Assembly: GCA_954871525.1 (NCBI GenBank)
Contig: OX940865.1
Coordinates: forward strand, 13,716,606-13,780,605
From: Parietaria judaica
Taxonomy: Eukaryota; Streptophyta; Magnoliopsida; Rosales; Urticaceae
Reading direction: 5' to 3'
DNA length: 64,000 bases
The notes below the pieces were generated by a model. It worked only from the letters and a program-made list of their open reading frames with translations. It did not search any database and was not told the DNA's origin. Below are positions 11,453 through 22,944 of the stretch, in pieces (position 1 is the stretch's first letter; each line of letters starts with the position of its first letter). The translations under genes were made by a program, and so were the position numbers.

Positions 11453-12048
11453 ACCTCAACACCGATTATACTATTGAATGAGCCGGATCGAGCATGAATA
11501 GTTTAAGAACAATTAAAACCATCGGCTTGGTGAGTTTCTAATCAATTGAGCTGGTTCATAAATCTACACTTGAATAACAAATAAAATCGAATATGAATCT
11601 GATTGGGTCAATTGAAACACGACGTTCCAAATTCATAAAGGCTTTGTTTAAAATTTGAATAATTTCTCATAAAAAAAAAGACAAGAGTCAAGAGTCAAGA
11701 CCAAGAATGTTCCCATTATATATGAGAAATATTATCAAGATACAATATAGTACACTCACCAATAAAAAGTTGAAGGACTTAGTATATCATCCGCATAAAA
11801 GTATTTCGAGCATTTGATATCTTGAATGATATGAGAAATTATTCAAATTTTAAACAAAGCCTTTATGAATTTGGAACGTCGTGTTTCAATTGACCCAATC
11901 AGATTCATATTCGATTTTATTTGTTATTCAAGTGTAGATTTATGAACCAGCTCAATTGATTAGAAACTCACCAAGCCGATGGTTTTAATTGTTCTTAAAC
12001 TATTCATGCTCGATCCGGCTCATTCAATAGTATAATCGGTGTTGAGGT
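11453..12048. repeat. Perfect 219-bp inverted repeat (long hairpin)
   Basis: The left arm 11453-11671 and right arm 11830-12048 are exact reverse complements over 219 bases by base-by-base reading, separated by a 158-base loop (11672-11829). There is no coding region in the arms. A transcript crossing it would fold into a long perfect duplex, a substrate for Dicer-like enzymes in plants. Absence of any mismatch implies recent origin or gene conversion between arms. It is not an obvious MITE, since no target duplication was found at the outer ends. Confidence 0.93.
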
Positions 12049-12900
12049 ACGATTTCGTCGTTTAATTTATATATATATATATAAATTATTGTTGACTTCT
12101 TTCAAGCTTGATTAAAGCACTCTAAAATCCAATTCAAGAAGAAAGACAATCTAGGCTTATTAAGAATACAAAATGAGTCAACACTCTGATCAGGAAGTCA
12201 ACAGAGCTCATCGACAAGTCAACATAGCTCACTAACATGTTATGTTCAAAAGACTTGTTTCCTGATGAATAAGGAAGAATCCAAGTCTAAATGTTCAAGG
12301 TCGATAAGCTCCTCGACCTTCCTCGTTGTTTCACTGATACTTAGTTCTTCTCGAGATTCTCTCTCTCGTAGCTCTACCTCATCGAGACAATCTCGTCGAC
12401 CTTATGTCGGCGACCAACATTCCCGAGCAGACTTCATCGAGCAGGTTTACCTCGAGCAGGTCTTGACCTCGAGCAGCTCCTCTCACTCCTCGAGCAGGTT
12501 CATCAAACCTCGAGCAGCTCCTCATCAAACCTCGAGCAGCAGCTCCTCATCAATCCTCGAGCTGCTTCTCTCGAGGAGGCTTTTTCAGAGGATAGCTTCC
12601 TCATTATCATCATCGAGAGACTTCCTTCGTCGAACACTTTTTTTGAGCAAGGCTTCATCGACCAACTTCTCTTTCATCCTTCATCGAAGTTGTTCTCCAC
12701 CACTTTCATTTACCTTGTAATATTGTACTGTACAGAATGTTGCCTATATATAAAGGGTCTCTTGTAATTATTTGTAACTGAATTCAATAGAATCATTTTG
12801 ATTCATTCATTCAATAAGATTTCAGATGTTCATTCCTGATTTCTTTATCTCTTCTCTATCATTTTCTTTATATTTTATTCAAAAACTCTCATCAAGACCC
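12049..12900 (+). mobile_element. Probable LTR-retrotransposon LTR fragment
   Basis: A G/C-richer block with tandem CTCGAGCAG-type motifs (about 12420-12560) is followed by CTATATATAAAGGGTCTC near 12752 and an AATAGAATC-type signal, then AT-rich DNA reaching CTCTCATCA near 12892. This TATA and polyadenylation layout resembles the U3-R-U5 of a plant LTR. A serine-rich frame at 12265-12720 lies in the CTCGAGCAG repeats and is considered a by-product. No matching second LTR or target duplication was found, so this is tentative. Confidence 0.4.
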
Positions 12901-13429
12901 ATAGCCCAATTTAGAACAAAGCCCAAGCGATGAAAAGGAAGAAGGCAATGAGTACTATTTTATATAGTCTACTTGACTTCAAAGGCAATTGTCGACGAGA
13001 GATAATAAATTTCATCGATAAGACAAACAACGTTAGGAGAAGCTTAGGATTCCGTTGACGAGATAATCAAGCGTTGGAGAAGGTGAAGACCTCTTTAATT
13101 AAAGAATTGATTGTAGTAGTTTCGTATTCAACAAGACACTTAAGCCTGATCAAGTCATTTAGTGAGTTAAAACTATTATTTAACACAATCATGAGAATAA
13201 TAATAAAAAAATCCAATGCGAAAATCTCAAGCACGGCCCGATTCTTCTTTATTGGGGGTGGGATTTGATATGACAAGGAACTAGGTGGCAAGTTGGCGCG
13301 GGAAACTTGAGAGCCTTTAAACAATTGTGGGTACCAGGAGCGGGGGCATTCAAAGTTTTGGCGGAGGAGTCGGACGATGGGCATCCTTGGTGCGTCTCCG
13401 GTCTTATTTCTAACGGTCGGTGGAAAGTG
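12901..13429. other. Non-coding spacer before the LINE remnant
   Basis: No gene recognised. Short frames on both strands have no domain. The right part (from about 13270) probably already belongs to the degenerate LINE, but the translation is too disrupted to assign. Confidence 0.35.
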
Positions 13430-14305
13430 GACAAAGCTTTGGAATATACAACTCCCAACAAAGGGTAAACAGCTTGTTTGGAGAGTTTGATTTGAGGCTC
13501 TCCCGACCCTCAACGCACTCCGGGGGGGGGGGGATTGATTGCTTACCTTTTTATAGGACTTGCGGGGCGTTACCGGAGGATGCTCTTCACGCGGGTTGAG
13601 GATGTGATAGAGCACGAGCGTTTTGGGATTGTTCATCCCTTTATAAATGGGTGGAGAAGACCGGAGCCCTCTCTTGTCGGGAACTTTGATCTCGGGCTTT
13701 GGAGACCCTTAATGTGGCAGGCTTGGAGCATTTTTGTGGGATTCTTTGGCGACATGGACTGACCAGAACTTTCGTCTCTTTGAAAATCATGCGAAGACAT
13801 CGGTGGTGTGGGTGGAAGAGATCGCTAGTTTGCTCACTAGCTACAAGAGCCACGTTCGATGCACGGCTTCAATTTAGAGGGGCGCCGATGATGGAGGCCT
13901 CAAGCTCAATGTGGACACTACGTGGGAGGGTAATACCAGCCGGGCGGCTGTCGTGCGGGATAAGAATGGCCTCTTTTTAGAGCATCGACGTCCTTAATCG
14001 AACATGTAGATTCGGCTTTGACGGCCGAATACCTTACCATTCGGTGGGGACTACAATTCACGCAAGCGAGGATGTGGAAGGTCTCGGTCGTCGAGTCTGA
14101 TTGTTTCCAAGCGACAAAGTTAGTCAAAGGAAGGCACAAGGGGACCGATTTTGACGGACATCGGCGTGTTGGGTTATGCGTTTGGGCCCCTAGATCGTGC
14201 AACGAGGTTTCTAATTGTATTGGAAAAATACGCCTTGTTTCTTTGACTTCGGATGCCTCGTGGGCCGAGTGGCCGGAATGGCTACAAGTACTCCGTCTCT
14301 CTTGA
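13430..14305 (+). pseudogene. LINE-type retroelement remnant (zf-RVT and RNase H end)
   Basis: Conceptual translation with several frame changes and stops shows pieces of the C-terminal half of a plant non-LTR retroelement. A zinc-binding region resembling zf-RVT begins with LPTKGKQLVWRV followed by EALPTLNAL. An RNase H-like (RVT_3) region follows, with LKLNVDTTWEG, AAVVRDKNGLFL and ALTAEYLTIRWGLQ across frame shifts. The reverse transcriptase itself and a poly-A tail are not seen. It is inactive; G/C content is higher than in surrounding DNA. Confidence 0.65.
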
Positions 14306-14608
14306 AAATTAATCGGATGGCATTTGTTTCTTTAAAAACAAATCATATAGAATGGTATGGGCCTAAAAGGCCGAATGGTCATTATTAGGCTTTAATTGGA
14401 TTAACTCAACACTAATCGTCAACAATACGACATCAACCAACCAACGCTTTTCCCCGCCGAGATCTGGAGACAGACCAAACCACCAGATCTCGAGGGCATA
14501 ATCGTCAACACACACAAAAGCTTCTTCTCCAAACACTTTACAATTAACACCAGAGCACCCGATTCGATCCCTCACTCCCCACTCCCGAATCGATCCCTCT
14601 CCGCCACA
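14306..14608 (+). promoter_or_regulatory. Promoter and 5' UTR of the GOST-type gene
   Basis: The 300 bases upstream of the start codon include AGGCCGAATGG and the region GGGCCTAAAAGG at 14358-14369. The 5' UTR is pyrimidine-rich (TCCCTCACTCCCCACTCCCG). No clear TATA box was found. Confidence 0.35.
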
Positions 14609-15922
14609 ATGACGAAACTGCCCCTCCTCCTCCCCGTCGCCGCCGTCCTCCTCCTCATCGCCGCCTCCGTCGCCGTCGCCGAGATCAAAACCCTGACCAT
14701 CAACTCCGACAATCGTCCGATGATCCTCTTCGAGAAGTTCGGCTTCACCCACACCGGCCACGTCAACATCTCCGTCAGCCGCGTCGCCGTCGAGTCCGCC
14801 GCGACCGCCGATCCCTCCCGCCTAGGGTTCTTCCTCCTCTCCGAGGAGTCGCTCCTCCAAGTCCTCATGGAGATGCAGCAAGATCCCCAATTCTGCGTCC
14901 TCGATTCCCGCTACGTCCTCCACCTCTTCAGCTTCCGGGAGCTCTCGCCGGCGCCGGCCTCCTCCTTCTCGCGCTCCTACCCCGTCACCGCCCCCAACGA
15001 GTACAGCCTCTTCTTCGCCAACTGCGCGCCGGCCCCCACCGCCGTCACCATGGCCGTCCGCACCGAGCTCTTCAACCTCGACGGCGAGTCCCGGGACTTC
15101 CTCTCCGCCGGCCTCACGCAGCTCCCGACGCTCTTCTTCCTCTTCTCCGTCGCGTATTTCGCCTTCCTAGGGTTCTGGATCTACCTCTGCTTCACCAACA
15201 AGACCTCCGTCCACCGGATCCACCTCCTTATGGCCGGGCTTCTCCTCATGAAGGCGCTCAATCTGATCTGCGCCGCCGAGGACAAGCACTACGTGAAGGT
15301 CACCGGAACACCCCACGGCTGGGACGTCCTGTTCTACATTTTCCAGTTCATCCGCGTCGTCCTGCTCTTCACCGTCATCGTCCTCATCGGAACCGGCTGG
15401 TCGTTCCTGAAGCCCTTCCTCCAGGAGAAGGAGAAGAAGGTGCTGATGATCGTGATCCCGCTTCAGGTTTTAGCCAACGTCGCCTCGGTCGTGATCGGCG
15501 AGACCGGGCCGTTCATCAAGGATTGGGTGACCTGGAACCAGGTGTTCCTGTTCGTCGACATCATCTGCTGCTGCGCGATCATCTTCCCCATTGTGTGGTC
15601 GATCCGATCGCTGCGCGAAACATCCAAAACCGACGGGAAAGCAGCGAGGAATCTGGCCAAGCTCACGCTTTTCCGGCAATTCTACGTGGTGGTGATCGGG
15701 TATTTGTACTTCACGAGGATCGTCGTGTTCGCGCTCAAGACCATCGCGGCGTACAAGTACCAGTGGGTGAGCAACGCCGCCGAGGAGATCGCCAGTCTCG
15801 CATTCTACATGGTGATCTTCTACATGTTCAGACCGGTGGAGAGGAACGAGTACTTCGTCCTCGACGATGAGGAAGAGGAGGCCGCTGAGTTGGCTCTAAG
15901 GGACGAAGAATTCGAGCTTTGA
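14609..15922 (+). CDS. GOST/GPR107-like seven-transmembrane protein, intronless
   Basis: A 437-residue protein of the Lung7TM/GOST family (GPR107/108 in animals, candidate G-protein-coupled receptors CAND6/CAND7 in Arabidopsis), thought to act at the Golgi and in membrane trafficking. A signal peptide (about 1-24, rich in Leu, Val and Ala) is followed by a lumenal GOLD-like domain (about 25-170) and seven hydrophobic helices between about 175 and 415, then an acidic tail (DDEEEEAAELALRDEEFEL). Family motifs seen include IYLCFTNKTSVHRIH, HLLMAGLLLMKALNL and GWDVLFYIFQFIR. The start is the only in-frame ATG before the signal peptide. Length matches the plant family and there is no intron. Codon use is strongly G/C-ending, unlike the AT-rich flanks. 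Confidence 0.93.
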   Translation: MTKLPLLLPVAAVLLLIAASVAVAEIKTLTINSDNRPMILFEKFGFTHTGHVNISVSRVAVESAATADPSRLGFFLLSEESLLQVLMEMQQDPQFCVLDSRYVLHLFSFRELSPAPASSFSRSYPVTAPNEYSLFFANCAPAPTAVTMAVRTELFNLDGESRDFLSAGLTQLPTLFFLFSVAYFAFLGFWIYLCFTNKTSVHRIHLLMAGLLLMKALNLICAAEDKHYVKVTGTPHGWDVLFYIFQFIRVVLLFTVIVLIGTGWSFLKPFLQEKEKKVLMIVIPLQVLANVASVVIGETGPFIKDWVTWNQVFLFVDIICCCAIIFPIVWSIRSLRETSKTDGKAARNLAKLTLFRQFYVVVIGYLYFTRIVVFALKTIAAYKYQWVSNAAEEIASLAFYMVIFYMFRPVERNEYFVLDDEEEEAAELALRDEEFEL

Positions 15923-18900
15923 GCGGATCGGAACACGGACTGTTCGAGTATGAAGCTTCTTCTACCTTGATCTTGGTTTACTTTACTTTTTGTTTACATT
16001 ATGAGAGTGATTTTTAAGCAAGTGTAATTGTACTTTATAGAACTATCAAATGCTCGTGCTCATGAAAACATACTCTTTTTTCCTCTTTTAGTGTATGTCT
16101 GATTAGCCAAACTGCTCCTATAACTCTTAGCTACAGAAGTCAAATTTGTCTTTCATTCTTTGAGCTTGATGTGTGATTGTCATGTCTGGTATATTCTCTC
16201 GTATGGGATTTCTTGGATCTTTGTTTAGTTAATGCCCGATTCAAAGATTAGTAGTTCATCATGGATATAAACAGATCTTGTAATGTTTGTTAGTTAGGCT
16301 ATGAGGTTGAAGGAAAACAGAAGAATAATTAATGCCGTCGAATTTCTATTGTTACAGCTTCGGCGAGTTCAGGATAGGAAGCCGTCGAATTTTCAATGAA
16401 AAATCCATTGGAAATCGTTGTAGTTCGTATAACGAATTAGGAGTCCTATTCTGCGTAAGGAAAGGAAAATAATTTAAGTCCTTCATAGTAATTAAATCAG
16501 ATATTGTGAATTGGTTTTCGCCAGTCGGAGAATCTAATTCAGTTTCTTTGTTTGATGATAGTACCCAATTTTAAAGGTTTGTTTATGTTGTTTGATTGGC
16601 ATAATTTCATCATTGTTCTTCGAGTACAAGATGTATATGTAACTATATTGGTTAGATGGTACACATTTTTTATAGGGGGTCATAATGACGAAACTTGGAC
16701 TGCAAGTCATGAAGAACACGTTGAATTTTGTTTATACAGTAAGACTATTATGAGTTTTGACTTCAGTTGCTTAGTTTCGAGTCATTTGGTGCAATTTCGA
16801 TTTTGTTTGTTGGTGCGCTTTGCCCTGCTAATTATTTTTCTGATACTCTTTTTAAGCGCGATCGGTTCCTTGTTTTTGTAATTTCAAATTGTCACGTCGC
16901 TGGAGCGATTCTACAGCTTCACCGGAGTAGGAACGTCTGAGAAAGTTCCGTCGTAGCTTTGTCTGCATCCTCCATCCCTCTCTCTTAAGCCGTGAATGAC
17001 TTGTTTTTCGCTTGGAAGAGGTCAAATTCCAATAAAGAGTAAACCAGAAATAGTCCGATGAAAAAATAAAAAACAAACATACAAATAGACTTGTCCGTTT
17101 CATAAATTTTATGCTTGAAACTAGTTCAGGGTTTCCGGGGCGACCCGATAACATGACACTATTAACTTTATGTGGCCAAGAACTTATATTTACTAAAATT
17201 GCAATAAATTATCGCAACTTTAATCCGGCCCGAACCATCTAGAACAGTTGAGGCTCAATTAAGCTTAATTTTTAATCAAATCAATTTAGATCGGGCTTTA
17301 GAGATTTTCCGGTTGGATTGAGCATATTTTTCCCGACTGTCTAGAAATGAACGGGATTTGGCATAGACTATTAAAGCAGTCCAATCCAACCCAAGCAGAG
17401 AATGGCCTTCTGAGCCCTCACCGAACTCGTTGTAGAAGTGCCATCCAAGGCCTGATATATCAGCCATACTTCCACAGGACCAACTCATTTTTACATGATA
17501 TATATATACAACATACACGATTTACAATATATTTGTGTAACACAAGCGAGTGGAATGTTGACTAGTCTTTTGTGACACAAATGAAGTTAATTACAAAAGT
17601 CCGATAGCAAATTACAGAGTTTTTATATGTCCTAATCAATTGCAAATCTAATACTTTGAAGGCACAAACGGGCATACTGATGCCCGCAAATCGAAAACTT
17701 AGTTTATTAGTGTACCGTGGACACTACTGATGAAATTTTTATGGAAACTTTAAAAATCGTAACAATTTAAAAATAAATAAAAAAGTGCGAATAATCAACA
17801 AAATTATGAGTTAAATAAAAATAAAAATTTAATAGTTTATAATCAGGATAAAAAAGAAAAGAAAAAAAAGACGTTTGCTTGAATGTATTTTAGCCACTCT
17901 CGATGGAGTCACAACTCTGAAGTTCATATTCATAAGTGGGAAGTGAGACCTGTTGAGGTGTGTCTTGATATAAGTAAGACACGTGAATTAAACAAATTTG
18001 ACTAATTAAATATTTTTTAAACTTACAGCAGACATATTTCTTTAGACCTTTTTTTTTGGCACTAAAAATGATCAATTGTCCGTTTTGAATTACTTCAGGA
18101 GTTTAGATATTGATGAACATTGATAGTCAAAATGATTAATTGTCATAATGGTTAGACTAACTTCACCTACATTTAACAATGATATTATATAAGTTTTACA
18201 AGAAAATAAACAACTCCTTAAGACTAGGTGCAGCTGGTGATCCAACTGCAGGGAGAGAAAAAATGTGATTTTCTTCAGAAAGATCTTGCGATTGTTTTGA
18301 CTGTCTTCAACCAGTCGTCACTCCACGAATGAGATCTCAAGACCATCTAGCTTTGAATCAATCAGATGCGTGTGTTTTTCGTTCAAAGTGCTCGATGTTC
18401 ATCCACTTCTAGCAAAGGCTAAGTAAGCCGGTCTTCTTGGCATCCAAATAAGGAAAATGAGGGATTCCATATCAAGGGGATTAATGGTATAACAGATACC
18501 TTCAATCAGATCAATTATAGCTCCAATCAGATGATGATGACGATGAATGAGCTGCGGATCATGGAAATAACTCTAACGAAGATCTTTGACTCCAACAGCA
18601 AATCTTTTCCGTAAATGCACAGATCTTCCGTAACTTGTCAATCAATCTGTTGTCTTGACAAGTCTTCTAGATAGCATGTTTTACGAAAACATAGTGACAA
18701 ACACAAGAACAAAACAATGTTCTTACAATTACCTAGAGTTGGTCTAAAAGGATTGTTCGTATTCTCATATTCTGTAATTACAAATCGTACTAGAAATTGA
18801 CTTAAAGGAAATTATTGACTTTCTGTGTAGTTGGACATGGAAAGAGACTCAATTTTGCTATTGGATGTGCTTTCTTTTTCAACGCAACGCTAACTATTGC

Positions 18901-19446
18901 TTTCATCTCTTATTTTGTCAACTTGTATTAGTCACATTGGACGGCTTCTATTCACGTCAACAAGAGAAGACTATATATTATATTAATTCAGATATATTCT
19001 CAACTCACAAACACTTAGCATCATCACTATATTCCTTTGTTGTTGTAATGTATACATTAAAGTAGACCTCATCACTCACATACCAAAATAAAATAAAATA
19101 AAATTGAATAACACTTTATATTAAACAAAACAAAACAAAAATATGATAAGGACGAGAATATTTGAACTTGTATTTTTGAAACGGGTACATCGATCTCGAT
19201 ATATGAAAATTTTGAAAAACGCTTCATGATGTAGAATTAGAAAGCACAAAATATACATGAAGTCCACTCAAAAGATTTTTATAAAATTGAAAGCAAAATT
19301 TTGTTACACTGTGCATGCTGAAATATACAGAACGATCGTTTATACCCTATAAGCTTTATGTCTTTAATTCACTATAAACAACAAAAACACGAACACAAAC
19401 GCCATATAATCTCCAGATAAATAACAACAAACCCGCCATATTAGGA
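15923..19446. other. Long intergenic stretch, no gene recognised
   Basis: About 3.5 kb. The first 200 bases should contain the 3' UTR of the GOST-like gene. The rest is AT-rich. Several frames of 60-109 codons on both strands show no domain, no good start context and no exon-like neighbours. A G/C-richer patch near 18230-18660 resembles degraded genic DNA but could not be assigned. Confidence 0.4.
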
Positions 19447-19929
19447 TCAGTCTCGTCCATCGGCTACGTCAACGGTTGCCGTGCACGAAAGACACCCCCG
19501 GAAAATCCCGAGAAACACAGCGCGAGAAACGTCCTTCACTTTCCCGAGAAGCAAACACTTCTTTTCCTTCTTCTTTGATCTCTTTCCTCCCTTGCTCTTG
19601 TCCTTCTTCTCGGCGTGATGATCGTCGAGCAACGCGCTTTTTCCGATCCCGAAGCACTTCGGCGTCTTCTCTGGCACAGTCTCTTCCCGCGAGAACTTAT
19701 AGCTCCGGAGATACATCTGCCGGCAGGAAACGCTGTCCACGATCCTCGGGTGTCCGAACCGGCCGGAATCTCCAGCAGATCTTCCTCCGGTGAACGATCT
19801 CGAGCTCACCGACCGGACAAACTCCGCATCCGACTCCGGCCACTTGTACAGGTTGACGTACGTTGCCCTGACGGGCACGCGAGGGTCACGTGCGTCGCTC
19901 ACGCACTTCGATATGCACGCCGAGCTCAT
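19447..19929 (-). CDS. Small plant-specific protein of unknown function
   Basis: A 160-residue single-exon gene. The sequence starts MSSACISKCVSDARDPRVPV, then VNLYKWPESDAEFVRSVSS, a central block DSVSCRQMYLRSYKFSREE, a Lys-rich stretch (about 108-127) and a Cys-containing end (FRGCLSCTATVDVADG). I recognise this layout as a conserved family of short uncharacterised plant proteins but do not know its function. No signal peptide or membrane helix is seen; the Lys-rich part could act as a nuclear signal (inference). A TATA-like run (TATATTATCTATATAATA on the minus strand) lies about 130 bases upstream of the ATG. Confidence 0.85.
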   Translation of the reverse strand: MSSACISKCVSDARDPRVPVRATYVNLYKWPESDAEFVRSVSSRSFTGGRSAGDSGRFGHPRIVDSVSCRQMYLRSYKFSREETVPEKTPKCFGIGKSALLDDHHAEKKDKSKGGKRSKKKEKKCLLLGKVKDVSRAVFLGIFRGCLSCTATVDVADGRD

Positions 19930-21439
19930 TGTGAAGGTTTAGGTTTTGAGAGTCTTGAGGAGTTATAAATGGAAAGTTTGTTTGGGTGACTAGAATGACA
20001 TGACACTCAAAGGGAGAGAAGAAAAGAAGGCTTAGATTGCAAGAAAAGATACTTGTATTATATAGATAATATATAAGAGAGAGAGAGGGTTTGGTCTAGT
20101 GGGAAATTGAATGAAGGGTAATTATACGAGTGTGTGAATGGTGTACCACTTTATATAATTAGCCATCACTGTGTTTTTCCCACTCTATGAGCTGTTAAGA
20201 CATCCATTACATGCTCACTTAAGTCTTAAACTATTCCATTCATTGTTTTGTTTTTTTTAACATATTAATTAAAAAAAAGTCAAAGAAATCTAGGGTGACA
20301 CCATAACTTCCTAATGGGTTTTTGGATTTCTTTAGGCCCATGTCTGGTTTATCGAGACTTTGAGACTTTCCGAAACTGAGCCGGACCCTTTTCTCGATTT
20401 TAGAGTGGCTGTTTTTTTAATCGAGTACACAACCGGGGCCAAACACTTTTTTGAAAGTATTTTGTTAAATTGAAGAGAAATTTAACTATTTACACCGATT
20501 TTCAAAATAATTGAAATAAAAAAAATAGTTTTAATTTAAATAATAATTATATAAAAAAAAATAACTGAGTCCAAAACTATATTTTAAAAACTAAAACGTG
20601 AATAAACGAATTATAATAAAAAAATGGGAATAAAAAGAGAATTGAGCCGCCCCGAGTTTTCAAAATCTCGATCCGGTCCCGATCAGAAGTTAGGACCAGC
20701 TCAGATCCAGCTTCAATTTGCTTGACAAAAAAGACCCGATTTTTTAGTGGATATGGAGCCGGTACCGGAAGAAGAAGAAGAAAAGTATCAACCTAAAGGT
20801 AATGAAGAGGTATATGTTTTTAAAAGTTTGAGATAAAATCGTGGTTTATGAATGGAACACATGATCTATAATATCTACAAGATATTATTGAATAAGCATA
20901 GTTGTAAGTTAATTATGGAGATTAGTAACACGTGTTGGAAGTTTCCACTACATTGTACTACTGCTCTGCTACTATGTAATAAGAGAGTGAGAAGTGCGTA
21001 CTTTGGTGTTGGTTCGTGTCAATTTCGCAGGCCCAAGCGTGGGTCGGCCAACTAAAAAAATAATCATAATATATTTATTTTAATTTAAAATAATATAATG
21101 AATCATCAAAAGCTCGACATAAATAAGCTTGTGACGTATTGGCTTATTATCACACTAAGTGTCATTTTCATGTTTCATAATATAAGAATGACATTAAGAT
21201 ATACATAATGAAAATAATCCAATCAAGTTTAGCTTATAAGTTATAAGAATGACTTGTTATGATCACAACCAAATTACATGATGATCAAATTAAGTACTCG
21301 TATTCTTCTATTTACTCTCTTGCGTTACACTTACACCTAATGTCCATATATCAAATAATTAGGATATACAATTCAGCCACAAATTAATACCACCATGAAA
21401 TAATTACATCTCTTCAAAGAGTTACTACGTGCATTAAAG
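19930..21439. other. Intergenic, promoter of the small unknown gene and AT-rich DNA
   Basis: The part near 19930-20200 is the likely promoter and 5' UTR of the minus-strand gene. A (GAGA)n tract sits at about 20085. Beyond this I see no gene; one short frame near 20852 is not convincing. Confidence 0.4.
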
Positions 21440-21986
21440 CAGGGTTTTAAAAACCGAAGTACGACTGCGGGTAGATCATATAAAGTGGAGATATGCGATT
21501 TTAAACCGACACACTCGTTATTTTGTTTTACTAAAAGAACGCAAATAAATCGCAAACCGATAAAACTGCATACTAACTCTAAAAATCACATAGTAAATTA
21601 AATATATATATATATATATATATTTATAAAACCTCTTAGAGATATGCAATTTAAAACCGACACACTCGTTATTTTGTTTTACTAAAAAACGCAAATAAAT
21701 CGTAAACCGATAAAACTGAATAATAACTCTAAAAAAAACATAAAATCGCATAGTTAATTTAGAAAAATATATAACCGCTTAATAACTGTAAACCCTTACT
21801 TACAACCACATAAAACTTATATAAATCTCAAAATTGTATTTTAAGAATTATATTTAGTTATACAAAATTTATATATCTCAGTATCTCACTAATGTTTGTC
21901 ACGAAAATATCTGCATTTTACTCATCGATTTTGAAGTCTACCTATTTGTTTGTGGTCTATCCATCGTTTACGGTTTTTAAAATCTT
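21440..21986. repeat. Possible hAT-like MITE with internal duplication
   Basis: GGTTTTAAAAACCG near 21443 and CGGTTTTTAAAATC near 21971 are inverted copies with one mismatch, a terminal pattern often seen in plant hAT-type MITEs. Inside, about 110 bases (21481-21593) recur at about 21636-21750 with high similarity (shared core CCGACACACTCGTTATTTTG), joined by a (TA)n run. No reliable target duplication was found. Confidence 0.4.
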
Positions 21987-22581
21987 ACGAAAGCTTCATC
22001 GGCTTATCCGTTGTGTCCATGATATATCTATAAATTGAACTTGCGATGGAATTAATGTTTGCATACATTTAAACTTTACATGAAACCATAAGGAGCTCAC
22101 GTGTCTTGTATTCTGCTTGAATTTGAAAGGTGTAATGTAACATATGGGATATTGTGTGAAGATGGATCTTATTCAACCTTGTGGGGAAAAAAAGGACAAT
22201 AATTAAATAATAGTCGATAACAAAACGTGTTATTCGTGATACTGATGGATGTTTCCAACTTCCATCATAAATCATAAATCCTTTAATTAGTAAAATTGAT
22301 GGTGAATATAATATAGCAACTTACCTTAAGAAAGTCAACACTATGAAACTATAAACGACATCTTAATCCTAACCCAAACCCTGACTATTGATTTGAGGAG
22401 TGTAAGAGAGTGATACTCTCGTCAAAGTGGTTGGCTTAAACTACAAATCTTAGTAAATATAAGACTAACGAGCAACGAAAATTTAATAGCCTACTATAAT
22501 ATTCATCTCATTTAATTTAATCGTAGGGTTTAATTAACTTGTGGTTTTGTTCACGTCGTTTTCAAGTTATAATGCCCAGAC
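21987..22581. other. Intergenic, nothing recognised
   Basis: AT-rich DNA without supported genes or repeats. Confidence 0.35.
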
Positions 22582-22944
22582 TACTCCTGTGCATTCGGGC
22601 GGGCCCCACGGGCCTCAGCCCGAGCCCGAAGTCCAGCTCGGGCTGCCCGGCCCGAGCCCGAAGTCTACACGGGCTGCCCGCCCGAGCACGCCCCCCATTT
22701 ATTCTTTTTTTTTTTTTTTTTAAATCTAATTGTTGCACATTTGCACTTCTGCCCTCCTGCATTTAGTGAAGCCCCACTGCCCCAGCATCAAAATCTGCTC
22801 GCCCCAGTAGCTAGGCACGGGTTGAAGTTGAAATTATGAAACATTTTGCAAGTTCATATTGATGTAAAATAAGATATATATGTATATTATATATATACTT
22901 TATTTCTCTTATTTGTCTTATTATTTACAAAGTTTGCATTTTAA

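Noticed and set aside
12265..12720. 151-codon serine-rich frame on the plus strand
   Set aside because: It lies in tandem CTCGAGCAG-type repeats within LTR-like DNA; the Ser/Arg content follows from the repeat.
15463..15870. Overlapping frames in other phases of the GOST-like gene
   Set aside because: Shadow frames without domains inside a clearly coding exon.
16534..16881. Overlapping short frames on both strands
   Set aside because: AT-rich, no domain, no start context, no neighbouring exons.
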